Shown one piece after another: positions 47,501 to 58,796 of a stretch of DNA of 64,000 nucleotides. Under the pieces are notes generated by a model. The model had not been told where the DNA came from. It saw only the letters and a program-made list of their open reading frames with translations, and ran no database searches. The DNA is from Gordius sp. MW1 (lineage: Eukaryota; Nematomorpha; Gordioida; Gordea; Gordiidae), in the NCBI GenBank assembly GCA_964036665.1, contig OZ038526.1:7440001-7504000 (forward strand), in the 5' to 3' direction. A program made the position numbers and the translations under genes. Each line of letters opens with the position of its first letter. The stretch's first letter is position 1.

Positions 47501-50500
47501 TATCTGTTTGTTCTACTTCTATTGTTCTATTTCCGTATACAGTGCAACGCGTACGAATACTCGAAAACTACTGGACCGATCTGGCTCGAACAAATCTTAA
47601 AACATGCTCCGGAGTGTCAGGAATAAACTGTGAAATTTCGAGCCAAATCGGTCTGGTAGTTTTCCAAAATTGGTGGCGGCATATACACACAGACACATAG
47701 TTTCATTTTTATATATAAGATTTCTTTTCGGGTTTTATGTTTATATATGTGACTTCACCTCTGTAAAATAAACTTTTTACTTATAAAATGTAGAAAAAAT
47801 TGAAATGTTTATTGACTTTATTGACAATCATCAGTATGAGTAATTTGCACACAATTTGTATACAGGAACAATCATTGGACCCTTCAGATCCGACCTGTAT
47901 CTTCCCCGCCTACGATTGGATTATAGGTAATCACTCTGACGAATTGACCCCCTGGATACCTGTCCTATCGGCTAGATGGTATATTGTCAACTCTAATTCT
48001 TAATTTGTTTTTCATTTAGAAGACAATTCATTTCTAAATCCTTATAAAAATACATGCTATAATTAGATCACATTAATTTTGCTCAAATTTAAGGTAATAT
48101 CTGGAGCAATCAAGGCTTTTAAAAGTGACCCGATTTATTTGTTGAAATAAAAATTGTTATTGCTTTCTCTATTTTGGTGTTTCTAAAATTTATTATGAGA
48201 ATAAAATTGAGAGGTAATTAACCTAGAAGGTGTTCATATGGCTATCCTAAATGTTATAAATTAATGAGACGCCATAGATCCATGGATCGAGATTGTATTC
48301 GATTTAAGAATCTCCATGGTAATCTACTGCTTAATATATTAAAAAACTCTGGAAGCCTGAGTATTTGCGATAAATTTAAAATAATTTTGTTAGTATTTCT
48401 AATTTTGGCGTTGAAAATATATGAGGGGAAAATTCACTTTTTGGCGTTATATGTAATTCGAAAAATTTAGCTGGGCTACAATGCCATTTGCTTATTTTTT
48501 AATAGAAATCTTTTGGATTCTCTCTCGGATTTTAAGTTACATTCCGGAAAAAATAGTTTGTGTTTTTACTTGATTTGAAATTCATTTGCACCAAACTTAA
48601 AAACTATAAAAATATGTGAAATGAGTTTAAGAAATTATCTACCATTTTTTATACTAAATGGCTTGTAGTGTCACACTGATTCGGCCTTTTTTAAAAACTT
48701 TAATTATAATGAGTACCGTTTGAGAGTTTCATAAGTGCTTTTTGCATACTGGGGAACTCATTAATCCTTTTAATTTCACTTCTGGTTCCCCCCGACGTTT
48801 TATAATAAATACGCTTTATGAATAGAATTTTTTAACTTTCACCATAAAGGGTGCACTTCTCATTGATTGCTAAGAAAGTTTCTAAACTTTATTAAGTCCC
48901 CCCCCCCCCCTTAATAATAAAATATCTCCAAAATCAAAAAGCAACGATAATTTTACGTAGGCGTTATCATAAATTTAAAGGACACTAACTAAAAGTGTTG
49001 CCATATTAAAACAGCGACGCGATCCCTACCAAGCGTAATAAGATATTTTTGCTGCCGTGTTGCCCCTACGATTTTTACGGGAAATATGAACGGCGCGATA
49101 CCAGCATCAGTTACTACTGCGATTACTTGAGTTACTTGGAAAATATGTGCAGCACCGATTTGGGGTTCCAAGTGCGGAGGGATAGGTTGCGGATTCCTTC
49201 AACCAAGCGCGTAAGTTACACCTACATTCGTATAATCAGAAAATTGTGTACATTTATTCATAAATATTCCCCTTTTTTCCACAAATCACGTAGAAGAGGC
49301 TAGAAAATTCTAAAAGTTGAGATGATGGCATTAGATAACCGTTAGAGATTAAGTGTTTTTGGGGCAGAGGGCTAGTTATAGGGGGGGGGGGTGCATAATG
49401 GGTTGAGGGGATCGAGTAGGTCCATAGGTCCATACCGAAATCTTGACCCCATAAGCCCATTCGATTCCCATAGCCTTCTCGGGCCCCTTCTAGACAGGCC
49501 TCCGTTTTGAGGAAGTTACATATATTCTCATTTTATAAAACCTTTAGACCACTTGAAAGTTGTTTGAGTTTTGCGAGAATGAAATATTATAAAATTAAAG
49601 ACGCAATAAATGTTTGAAATGCGAATGGCACTCTCAAAATTGGGCTAATGACCTCCCTAAAGGAGGGGTTAGATATATGAAGCAATGTCATTATATGCGA
49701 GTGCAAGTTTTTCTAAGCATCTCAAATAAAAGTAAAAAGATTATATTCTTAGATTAAGAGTGGTGACACGATCGTTGCCTCTATTATAACCTGGACTTTT
49801 CCATGAATGTCCTAATCCTATAATTGAGTTTAACAGATGTTTTAATTATTTTTTTCGCATTATTCATACTACGGCGACAACCAATTAGGACACATTTATA
49901 TGCGATTCAATTTTTTGAAAGTTTTTTCTTTCTTAATATATCAATGTAATGTGGCGCTATTTAAAAAGTTACTCATAATCATAGCTTATAATAACTAATT
50001 TATCCCGCGACTCCACTAGATCTGTTTGGTCGGGACGTATTCACCCGAAAATTGCTCTAAGTCAACCTCTCCCTTAGAGCGTTTACTGAAAAAGGGCGCG
50101 TCCAAAGATTTACCCTTCACTCCTCGACCTCAGGTGGAACCGGTGCGCAATTGTACCCAACTCGATCGTAATATAGTGACCGATATCGTTAAGAAAGCTT
50201 TCGAAGCTATTATTCGAGCCGACCCTTCCACCACTATTACGCTTGAGTGCTATATTCAAGATGGCGATGTTGAACTATGCGATAGTGTCTTATGGCAACG
50301 TGGAGGTAATAGCCTTGAAAATTAGTGAATTCGTTTTTGCTTTTTCAAATAAGCTTACTCCCATCAATGAATAAATAGACACATGACTAATTTTATCGCT
50401 GTTAGCGGACCATTAGGAGGGGGGTGGGTAGAATGGTGATGTACCCCTTAACACCTAATTTAAAGGGACTATTGCGGTCGTGGATGATTTACTTTATAAA

Positions 50501-51306
50501 ATTTCACTGTAAGGATCTCCTTTAACCTGTTATGCTTTTGTTAATTATAGATGCGTCTTTCTATTTTTAATAGGCACCATCAACATATCAAAGTTTGCGG
50601 AATTATTGAACGTGGAGGAGAAGATTATGCTCAAAAATCAGCATGGTGGATTGCGTACACTTTTCCGAAATCACCAGCACATTTTTACGGGTCTCTATTA
50701 CGTTTGCGTTTATTCTCTCTCGATGTTAATGACTTGAACATTGCACTTTATCTTTCAGACTTTGTAGTTTTATTTATATATTTATATTAAATTTGTTTTA
50801 GTTTTTTAATCAATTCGATTTATAAATTGTTTGAAAATTATGCTTAACTTTGCGTAAAATTGGAAAACATTTTTGCTGATACTACCTGCACACGGTACAT
50901 AGTTAACGATTTTTTTACTATATATGTATTCCAAGTGTCTGTGCTGAGATTTATATCACCTAAGGCTACTTTTAGTTTTCTAACAATTTTCTACCATCTA
51001 CACTTTATTATTCAAGCTATATTATATGTTTAATTTTACTAAAGCTAAATTTTGTTTATCAATTTTAAATTAGTGAGGGGCGACACGTTATCCTTAGCTT
51101 TCGATGAAAAGGTGACTAGTAATGTTATGGATGAAGTACAAAACAAAAATAATCACTCCAAAAATTTGCGTGAAATTTTGCACAAAACGAAGTTATGTTG
51201 GTTTTTGACCAATCATCCACAAGGCTGTCCATATCCATCCCAGCGGTGTCGCTATGCCCATGGAGTAGATGAATTGAAGTCACCACCACCAAAAAAATTA
51301 CATTAA
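44529..51306 (+). CDS. TRMT44: TRMT44, tRNA-Ser (uracil-44) 2'-O-methyltransferase
   Basis: TRMT44/Trm44 methylates the 2'-O of U44 in tRNA-Ser using S-adenosylmethionine. Exons: 44529-44784, 44819-44927, 45088-45306, 46423-46486, 46983-47137, 47866-47978, 49015-49210, 50020-50305, 50574-50690 and 51074-51306 (TAA). From exon 3 onward all phases join. Motifs: [20 protein letters not shown]; the SAM site [20 protein letters not shown] with [62 protein letters not shown]; and a C-terminal CCCH zinc finger ([16 protein letters not shown]). The junction of exons 2 and 3 does not fit in phase. Either a one-base difference lies near 45115-45125, or exon 2 ends at another donor. The start ([20 protein letters not shown]) is the best guess. 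The product is about 580 residues against about 757 in human; the N-terminal half is short. Confidence 0.92.
46493..46642. repeat. GGCGTAGCC family copy in a TRMT44 intron
   Basis: It reads TTCATGGGCTTAGCCAGG at the left and TCGGCTAGGCCCACTT at the right, with CATTTTGTCCCTCCCTAAAT inside. It lies 6 bp after the donor of exon 46423-46486. Confidence 0.65.
47388..47720 (-). mobile_element. Very small non-autonomous Helitron, 333 bp, in a TRMT44 intron
   Basis: On the minus strand it begins TCTTATATATAAAAATGAAA and ends ACCCGGGT...TTCATCTAG. It sits between A (complement of T 47721) and T (complement of A 47387), the Helitron target. Near the middle it keeps CTACTGGACCGATCTGGCTC and CCAAATCGGTCTGGTAGTTT, counterparts of the CGAATCGGGCCGGTAGTTTC block in the element at 17079. 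Confidence 0.72.
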
Positions 51307-52570
51307 TAATATAAATAAGTTTATTATTAGTTGTAAAGTACATTTATTTTGTCAAGATGAATGAAGTAAATGATGAAGTTAGGTATTGTGAATATTTGGA
51401 AAACATTCAGGTATTGTGAGTGAATTACATCTACAAATTATAATCCCGATTTTCTGTCTTATAAAGAAAGATTCACGATTATCATGTGATTGCAAAGAAA
51501 TTTGTTATCAATTTTTTAATAGAATATTTAAGGTTTGCGCAATGGAATTATAAAATAGCAATTTAATTTTATCTTTTTAATCGCGCTGAATCTAACTTGT
51601 CATACCTAAAATTACAAATAAATCGCTTATAATATTTCTTTGTTTATGGAAATAACGAATTAGATTAAAAGATTAAATCATTTGTCATCCCTTTCTTAGT
51701 TTATTAATATCATTTCTAAATCATCTGACACTTCATATATATATATAATATAGAATTTAGAGTGCATGACAACTCAAAAATTAGTTATTTAGCTAAAGTG
51801 GAAAATGACATAATGGGACACATAATATTGTTTATATAAATTGTTATGCAATTTAGGAGTTCAGTGTCGATGAAAATTAAAGTGTCGTGTCCAAATTGTT
51901 GCTCTATAAAAAACCTATAATACTGGAAAAAAATGAATAGTGACCGCTTTTTGAATTTAATTTTTATTTTGACCCAGGCCCGAGGCCAAAATTCTTTTTT
52001 GGGGTTTATAATGGAATCTGTTTAAAATTTTACCTATAAATTAAATATTAACCGCTATTTGAATTTAATTTTTATGCCCCTCGCCACAAGCCAAATTCTT
52101 TTTTATTTTTAGGCAACTTTTAATAAAGATTAATCCAAATCATTGTACATAATAGATGCTCTAATTTCGATCCATGGCTCTATGCTTGCTTATTAATTTG
52201 ATAAATTTTATTATTTTATACTTTAATTTGGAGATAAACCATTATTAATAAAAAACAAAACAAAAAACTGATTATTTTTTGAAGCTTGTTGATTTATACT
52301 GGCAAGCTACACTTCTGACTAAATTTTGCTTATCAATATAGAATAGTTACTTTTTCTAATCACCCCCCCCCCCCCCCCCCGAAATCAAAATCCTTGTTTA
52401 TTTGGGCCCGTGTAGAGCGCCTATTTAATTTCTAGTACATTTCCCTAAAAATAAATTGTTGCTCGACCGATTTTAGAATTTAATTTGCCTGAGGCCGACC
52501 CAGGGCCAAAATATTTTTTTAAATACTTTTTTTTAATTTTAAATTAAAGATAATATTGGTGTGCTCAAAT
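51307..52570. other. AT-rich spacer after TRMT44
   Basis: There is no gene. Short repeated fragments with GACCCAGGCCCGAGGCC (51974), CCGACCCAGGGCC (52494) and a G/C homopolymer at 52363 suggest eroded element ends. A related fragment (GACCTGGGCCCAAGG) lies at 63681. Confidence 0.45.
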
Positions 52571-52916
52571 ATAGAGAGAGAGAGCCCTGCAAAAATGTTT
52601 TCTTCAGCCCCAGCCCGACGTTTTATCATTTTAATTTGCCCGAGCCCGAAATGCTTTTTTTATTTTTGCTCCTACACGAATTTAAATTATTTTACCAAAT
52701 AAAATGAATTTGATCCTTATTATTTGTAATTTATAACCTTGCTGCAATATATTCAGCTGATTTTTATGAGAATAAATTTAGTAAACCGTTTAAAATTAAT
52801 AAGCTTTTTGACATATATGTTTATTTAACTTTAAAAGCTCTATTAGCTATGGATAAATATAAATACGAGAATAAAATTGGCAATTTTCATCAAATTTTAT
52901 TGTAGACAGGACAGGG

Positions 52917-54993
52917 TAGTGGTGAGGAAAACCTCAGGTCATCCTGATGTCAGGTTTGGGCTAGGTTTTTTGAAAAACCTCAAGGTTATTAAACAACCTA
53001 ACCTTAAGGTAAGGTTTAAGGTTTATAAACGACCTCAAGGTTTTTCAAACACAACCTTAAAACCTCAGGTCGAGGTTAGGTCATCTCAAGGTTTTAACAC
53101 CTAATTCATTTTTATATCTATATTTTAAGACATAAATATAAAATTAAAAATTAAAAATGTTTTAGTTAGTATATATCAATGTCTTAAAAAGAGTTCAAAT
53201 AATTTTTTTTATTAGCTAATTACGTATATATTCTATACATTTTTATTTTTTAATCATTTATTATATTATTTTAATATAATTAATGCATGCATAATTAATA
53301 TGCTGCCATCTATATTGTGTTATCCATTTTATAACACATTCTCCCATTCCCCCCGCATTAATGGTATACATACACTACACACGCACGATGCAGTGCAGCA
53401 TTTAACATACCACGTATTGTAAAAAGAATGAAGTGTATAATTGTGTGGTGTGTATTAGAGGTCTGCATGGGCCAAAATTTTAGGTTCAGGCCCGGCCCAT
53501 ACCCGCACAAATATTATTTTTTGGCCCGCGCCCGGCCCGCAAAAAAATCCCAAAAATTGCGCCGCATCAGGCCCGCACAAGTAAAAACAAGTCTAAGTTC
53601 TTCATAGATTTAAATCTTCTAAAATTAGTTTAAGTTTTTTCAAAATTATTTATTTGTATAAAAACTAATTTGTATTCATGAAATATTTTGCTATAGTATA
53701 GAAAATCGGGTTTAATTAAAAATGAAAGACTGTTCTATAAGGCGACTTGCCTTACTGAATGTTCTTTCACTCGTAGCACTGTTGGCTGGAATTGACAAAA
53801 ACTGACTAGCTAATTTTGTTAGCATAAGTTGGTGTTCTTCCACCATAAAATTATATTTAACAGCGTCTTCAGGTTTAGATTTAATTTAAGATATATCAAT
53901 CTTTTTCGTTTCATCATCGTCCCAAATAGAAAATTGAATTTCTTAGTGTTGCACACCTGAGCTGGATTATTCATAGTTGGACGACTTATGCAAGAAGATC
54001 TATGAAAGAAGAGCCAGGATCTTCTTGCATAAATTTCTTTAAAAATTCTGTTACCGTAGTTTTTAAGAAGCTTTTTTCATATTCGGATAGCATTTTTAAC
54101 GTGCGAAACTAAGAAACAATAAAGTTTGATATTTTATATCGTTAAAAATTAGCATAGTTTGGGCTTTTGACTTCAATTTGCAGATCTTTAAGTCAACAGG
54201 ATGATCATTACACGTAGGAGATGGAAACAAATTTGGGATGCTTTTTAATGATGTATAAAAGAGTAATATTCTATAGAGCGTTGGTATCTTACCCGCTTCT
54301 AACTCGATGCTTGTCTTTTCATAAGGCGAAACATTTTGGTTAACAGCATGATAAATTTTATGGAAATGCCTCCAAGCTTTTCCATTAAATTTTTGCCAGT
54401 TAAAAAAACGACTATGTCATCATACATCTAATGCAAACTTTTTAACACAATGATTTTTGAGTTCCACCAGATTGTTGTTAGGGAAAATAAGTTTTTTCAT
54501 CATTAAGCTAATAAGTGCATTTTTTTGTTTCTATATTGTAATTATAGTATAAAGTTAATAAATTGCAATTTTATTATTTTTTTAAGCCCGACCCGGCCCG
54601 CACTTTTTTAGTCCTCTATTTTAAACCCGGCCCGCGGGCCGGGCTTGGGACTGCGGGCCGCGGGCTGGCCCCGTCCATGCAGACCTCTAGTGTGTATATC
54701 ACTTTCACAGCATACCACCAATGCGGGGGAATGTAATAAACATTTTTATCAGTGATTAAAACTAGTCTTAAAATTTAGATATAAAAAATGAATCATAGGT
54801 GTTGGAACCCTGATGTGACCTAACCCGACCTGAGATTTTAAGGTTAGGTATTTCTAAAACCATGAGGTCCTTATATACCTTAAATCTAACCTTAAAGTTA
54901 GGCTTAGGTTGTTTAAAAACCTCAAGGTTTTCTAACAACCTAACCTAAAGACTTAGGTTAAGGTTTATAAAACCTCAGGTTTCCCCACCACTA
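52917..54993. mobile_element. Long-TIR foldback element, arms about 225 bp, split by a hAT
   Basis: The left arm (52917-53140) starts TAGTGGTGAGGAAAACCTCA and is built of AACCTCAAGGTT-like motifs. The right arm (54765-54993) is its inverse and ends AGGTTTCCCCACCACTA. The flanks (GACAGGG and GAGAGGG) match at six of seven positions. The open frame at 52877-53104 only reflects this repetition. Confidence 0.75.
53456..54689 (-). mobile_element. hAT element with perfect 8-bp target duplication and transposase remnant
   Basis: GTGTGTAT flanks it at 53448-53455 and 54690-54697. Ends are TAGAGGTCTGCATGG and CCATGCAGACCTCTA. GGCCCG-rich subterminal blocks lie inside both ends. On the minus strand the interior keeps SIPANSATSERTFSKASRLI, the hAT C-terminal dimerisation motif, and other scattered fragments between stops. 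It is inserted in the 52917-54993 element. Confidence 0.88.
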
Positions 54994-55029
54994 GAGAGGG
55001 GGGAGAGGAGATATGTACGCTGTACCATG

Positions 55030-56049
55030 TAGAGAACTGCACGGGTGACCCGACCCTTTGGGTTCGGGTTGAAAATTTTGAAATGCTTTTGGGTTCGGCT
55101 TAAAAATTTTATGCTTTCCGGTCGGGTTGGATTTAAAGTGTCGGGTCAACGGTTATGAATCTTACATTGCAGAATACAAGGGACATATCTTTAAAAATAA
55201 TGCTATTATGTATAATATTTTTTTAATTAATATCGAAATGTATAATTGAAAATCATTCATAATTAAAATTCCTTTTGTTATTTTAAATCTGATTGTTTTA
55301 ATTTGGACGCAAATTTAAATTTGACTCGTGAAAGGTAAAATATATCAACAAAATAATATTTTTAAATTGTAAAAATTTAAACATATAATCTTATTTGTTT
55401 TATGAATATATATTTTGTAGATTAAATTAATAATGAATTAAAAATTCACACTTTTTGCTTTATTTGCAAAACTCTATATTTCAAATTGAATGTGACCAAA
55501 TACTGTGTGCTATCATATATATATATCTATAATAAATCATTAAATAAATTTAGTAATCAAAATCTGCAGCATCAATTAGTTTCATAAATCGCACTTTAAT
55601 TTGTCTATTAAATTTTAACACCGTTAGGTAGTAGCCAGGATTGAAATTAGAAAAGGGCAATAATGAATAAGGGACCATTTTTTAAATTTTAGCCATAATT
55701 TGATAAAATATCTAAGATTTTTTGGATTTAGAGGGGGCATCCGCCCTTCCCTGCCACCCCCTGGCTACGCCCACGCACACCGCAGTTTTTCTTACTCTCG
55801 CGTTGGATACCAAAATTTGAAACACGTTCGAAAGGGATTCGGTTAAAAATTTTTAAAGCTTTTGGGCGGTTCGGGTTAAAAATTTTAAAATGCATTCGGT
55901 CGGATTTGGGTTGAAATTTTTAGAATGCATTCGGTCGGATTCGGGCTGAAAAATTTAAAATGCTTTGAGGTCGGTTTCGGGTTGAAAATTTAAAAAAAAT
56001 TTGGGTCGGGTCGGGATCGGGTTGATAAAAGTGACTTTGCAGTTCTCTA
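55030..56049. mobile_element. Non-autonomous hAT element, 1020 bp
   Basis: Flanks GTACCATG (55022-55029) and GTACCAAG (56050-56057) match at seven of eight positions. Ends are TAGAGAACTGCACGGGTGAC and GACTTTGCAGTTCTCTA. The right third has four or five degenerate repeats of ATTCGGTCGGATTCGGGTTG type. A GGCGTAGCC-family element is inserted at 55626-55772. The copy at 41283-41740 is a shorter relative. Confidence 0.82.
55626..55772. repeat. GGCGTAGCC family copy inside the hAT at 55030
   Basis: It starts TAGTAGCCAGGATTGAAAT and ends CCTGGCTACGCCCACG, with TTAGAGGGGGCATCCGCCC near the right end. Confidence 0.65.
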
Positions 56050-56878
56050 GTACCAAGATATATATTTAATATCGAGTTGGGTTTATTGAAATTACTTTTC
56101 AAAAGGTTAGTTGGCTTGAGATTGACTCGAACGGTGCTCTAGCCTCGGGTCAGGTTGCTTTATCAGACCCGAGCCGATGCCCGATTTTATTGAAATTTGC
56201 CCGATCCCGGCCTAAAACACTCTGGGGTTCAGGCTTTGGGCGACTTGTGCAGGGCTCTCTCTCTCTTTATAAATATGTATATATGTCATATTCTCATACT
56301 AATTAAGATGTAACCTGATCATTAGCAGAGTCACGTTATTTGAAAGAGTGATTTAAAATGGCGAAGAATAAAATTAAGTTTATTTTAAAATGAGCCACTT
56401 AATTAGCATAATAACTTAATTATAAATAATTAATAATTTGAGGTTGTTAGAAATAATACCTTATCGACTCAACACATGAAATTGGAGATAAAAATTGAGG
56501 GCAATTTTAGTTTATCAATAATTTTTTCTCGCTTTTATATTTGAAAGAATTTTTGTCGTATATTAATCTTTGAAAAATTTAAATAAATTGCTTTTATAGA
56601 CTTCCCATTTGTGCCATGTGCAAGTCATCCATCATCTACCCGAGTGTTATTATGACTCGCACACGACATCTTAATTTATGCAAATTTCCGTTATAAATAT
56701 TAAATTAAATAAACTTTGAAATCAATATTTAACGGATATTATAATAATATTTCCTTGTCCTAGGATACAAAATTAATTAATTTAAAGAGTTGAGGACGCT
56801 TCTTACGAAATTGGCGATTGTTAAATTCAATAATAGGCTTCTCAAATCGATAAAATCAGTCATAACAATTATACTATC

Positions 56879-57865
56879 ATGTACACCGTAGAAAACGTCT
56901 ATCACATGTTAATATATCCAGCCATGGCAGTAATTCTGCTAGCCCTAAATGCCTACATTTTAGTTCGAACCTCACGGCTCAAAGGTCCTTACAAGATATT
57001 TTTGAGCTGGCTTCAGTTCGGCATTATAAACATCCTACAAATCCTATGTTTTAGCTATCCCATCATCAAGGCTTACTCTACCAGCCATTCAATCGAACGT
57101 TCTTCATGGTGGTCCGTGTCTTACAACTTCGCCTCCTACTTTTCCCGGTCTGAGTTTATTGTGATCCCTGCCCTGGATGCGGCTTACTTGATTTACAACG
57201 TTGTGGCAGGTTTTGAATACCTGGCCACAACTTACGGGCTACCCTACCTAAGCTTGACCAAAGACGCCAGGACTATAGCCCTAGTTAAATTGGGAATATT
57301 TGTTACTCTGATCTTCTTTCATCTACACAATTTACTCATATTTCGCGTGTCTAAAGTTTATGAAGCGTCCAAACTGTCCCCAACATATTTCGTTATAAAT
57401 GAAACGCAAAAACGGACACACAGCATCATGGTCCTAGTCCTGATTCGCTGCCTGATCTTCAACCTGCTCCCACTACTCTTGCTGATAGCCGTGAATATCG
57501 CAGCTTGCTGCCAAATCCTTAACGAAACCCTGACGGACGTATCTAACCCATGCAGTTTCGAATGCTTAAAATCGTGGATCAAAAGCTTGATATTTGGCAA
57601 AATAAGGCGTCGGGGAGTCAATTGGTCCACCAATGTCAATTACATGGCTCTCATATATCTAGCTATTTCCTGTTCCTTTTTCCCGTTGTACATGACCGAT
57701 ATCTTGTACAAATTTTTCTACGTCATGAAGTGGAATACACAAGCCCGGACGCCTTCCTTTAGATTAGACGAGTTTCATGAGGCCTTTACCCTAACAGCCA
57801 TGATCTTTTATTGTGTTATATGGTTATTAATGCTAAAAATCATAGGACGTCATCAAACATCCTGA
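56879..57865 (+). CDS. Orphan intronless seven-transmembrane protein, 328 aa
   Basis: One open frame from ATG 56879 to TGA 57863-57865. Hydrophobic segments lie at about residues 9-30 (PAMAVILLALNAYILV), 41-65, 91-120, 133-155 (LGIFVTLIFFHLHNLLIF), 177-208 (MVLVLIRCLIFNLLPLLLL), 250-278 and 297-322 (TLTAMIFYCVIWLLMLKI). That gives seven segments with a short extracellular N-terminus. An HNLLIFRVSKVYEAS stretch after segment 4 and SCSFFPLY in segment 6 are GPCR-like, but no DRY or NPxxY is seen. No family is recognised. An invertebrate-specific rhodopsin-like receptor or chemoreceptor is the likeliest reading. Codon use is like the conserved genes. Confidence 0.75.
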   Translation: MYTVENVYHMLIYPAMAVILLALNAYILVRTSRLKGPYKIFLSWLQFGIINILQILCFSYPIIKAYSTSHSIERSSWWSVSYNFASYFSRSEFIVIPALDAAYLIYNVVAGFEYLATTYGLPYLSLTKDARTIALVKLGIFVTLIFFHLHNLLIFRVSKVYEASKLSPTYFVINETQKRTHSIMVLVLIRCLIFNLLPLLLLIAVNIAACCQILNETLTDVSNPCSFECLKSWIKSLIFGKIRRRGVNWSTNVNYMALIYLAISCSFFPLYMTDILYKFFYVMKWNTQARTPSFRLDEFHEAFTLTAMIFYCVIWLLMLKIIGRHQTS

Positions 57866-57899
57866 AACCTCAATCACCCTAAAATGGTGTACTCACTTA

Positions 57900-58284
57900 T
57901 TTATATGATATAATAATACAAAACTCATACATATTTTGTAAGTGCTAATTTGTTTAAAATCCAAAATTAACATTATACTATAAGAAATATACACATTTAA
58001 AACAAAATGCTTCATATCCAAAAGTGGCCAGGGATTCGCAAATGATTTGAAAATGTTTAGCAATAAGAATGCCAGTCTTCGTTTTAGTAAAAAGAATGGA
58101 ATGTTTTGGCGGCGGAAACCGTTTTCCCAACTCCTCAAAGGCTAAACATTTTTTGCCAAAATTGCCCGAACACGAAGCGACCAAAGAAATAAAAATGTCG
58201 AACCCCATGGCTTTGTATTTGTTAATTTTCCGCCCCTCGGCAAGAATTTATTACATATAAATCGTCGACATTTGAACTAAAAAA
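57900..58284. other. Spacer after the 7TM gene with short open frames
   Basis: Two overlapping + frames (58069-58260, and one ending near 58143) have gene-like codons (GGCGGCGGAAACCG) but no motif, splice partner or homology I recognise. It may include the 3' UTR of the 7TM gene. Confidence 0.35.
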
Positions 58285-58611
58285 TGTAGCAACAGTTATT
58301 TAGTTATTTAAATATACGCTTCGTTATTTGTAACACTTGAAAATACACCTTATGCAAATTACCTATTTGAATATATGAATTTATCGTCTGCGTATAATTT
58401 ACTCGCGGTTATTGAAATAAAAAGTCGTTTGTATATTTGGAATCTAAGTTTTTGTGCTCTAACCTTGCCACTTCATTACATTGGCGACGAGGAAAAACTT
58501 CTAAACCCAAAAAAATTCCATAATGAGTGCTGCTAGCCTTTATTAATCAGAATGACCAAAAAGAAGCCCCATATGGATTCAAAATTAGAATCAAATTCCG
58601 GAAATTTTCTT

Positions 58612-58762
58612 GATAGGGTTAGGCAGGGGGGGCAGCTGCCCCCATCCAAAAATTTGTTAAAATTTATTGAAATTAGGGCTAAAATTTCAAAAAATGATTA
58701 TTTTGCCCCTCCCTAAATCATTTTTGCCTTCCTTTAAATCAAATGCTGGCTACGCCCATTGG
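58612..58762. repeat. GGCGTAGCC family copy inside the gypsy element
   Basis: It runs from GTTAGGCAGGGGGGGCAGCT to GCTGGCTACGCCCATTGG, with TTATTTTGCCCCTCCCTAAA inside. It lies about 130 bp after the 5' LTR. Confidence 0.65.
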
Positions 58763-58796
58763 TATGTGTAACATGATCTGTTTTATAACTAATATG

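Larger units (their letters stand above)
52572..56267. mobile_element. Outer element of a nested transposon cluster (tentative)
   Basis: The left end AGAGAGAGAGCCCTGCA and the right end TGCAGGGCTCTCTCTC are inverted, with CCCGAGCCCGAA-type sequence beside each. All other elements of this cluster lie between them. The GA repeats make the exact border and target duplication uncertain. Confidence 0.5.

Noticed and set aside
52877-53104. 75-codon frame with KVRFKVYKRPQGF-like repeats
   Set aside because: It lies in the AACCTCAAGG-rich arm of a foldback element, whose inverse is at 54765-54993.
58069-58260. 63-codon frame after the 7TM gene
   Set aside because: It has some gene-like codons but no motif, partner exon or recognisable family. 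Kept only as a note.
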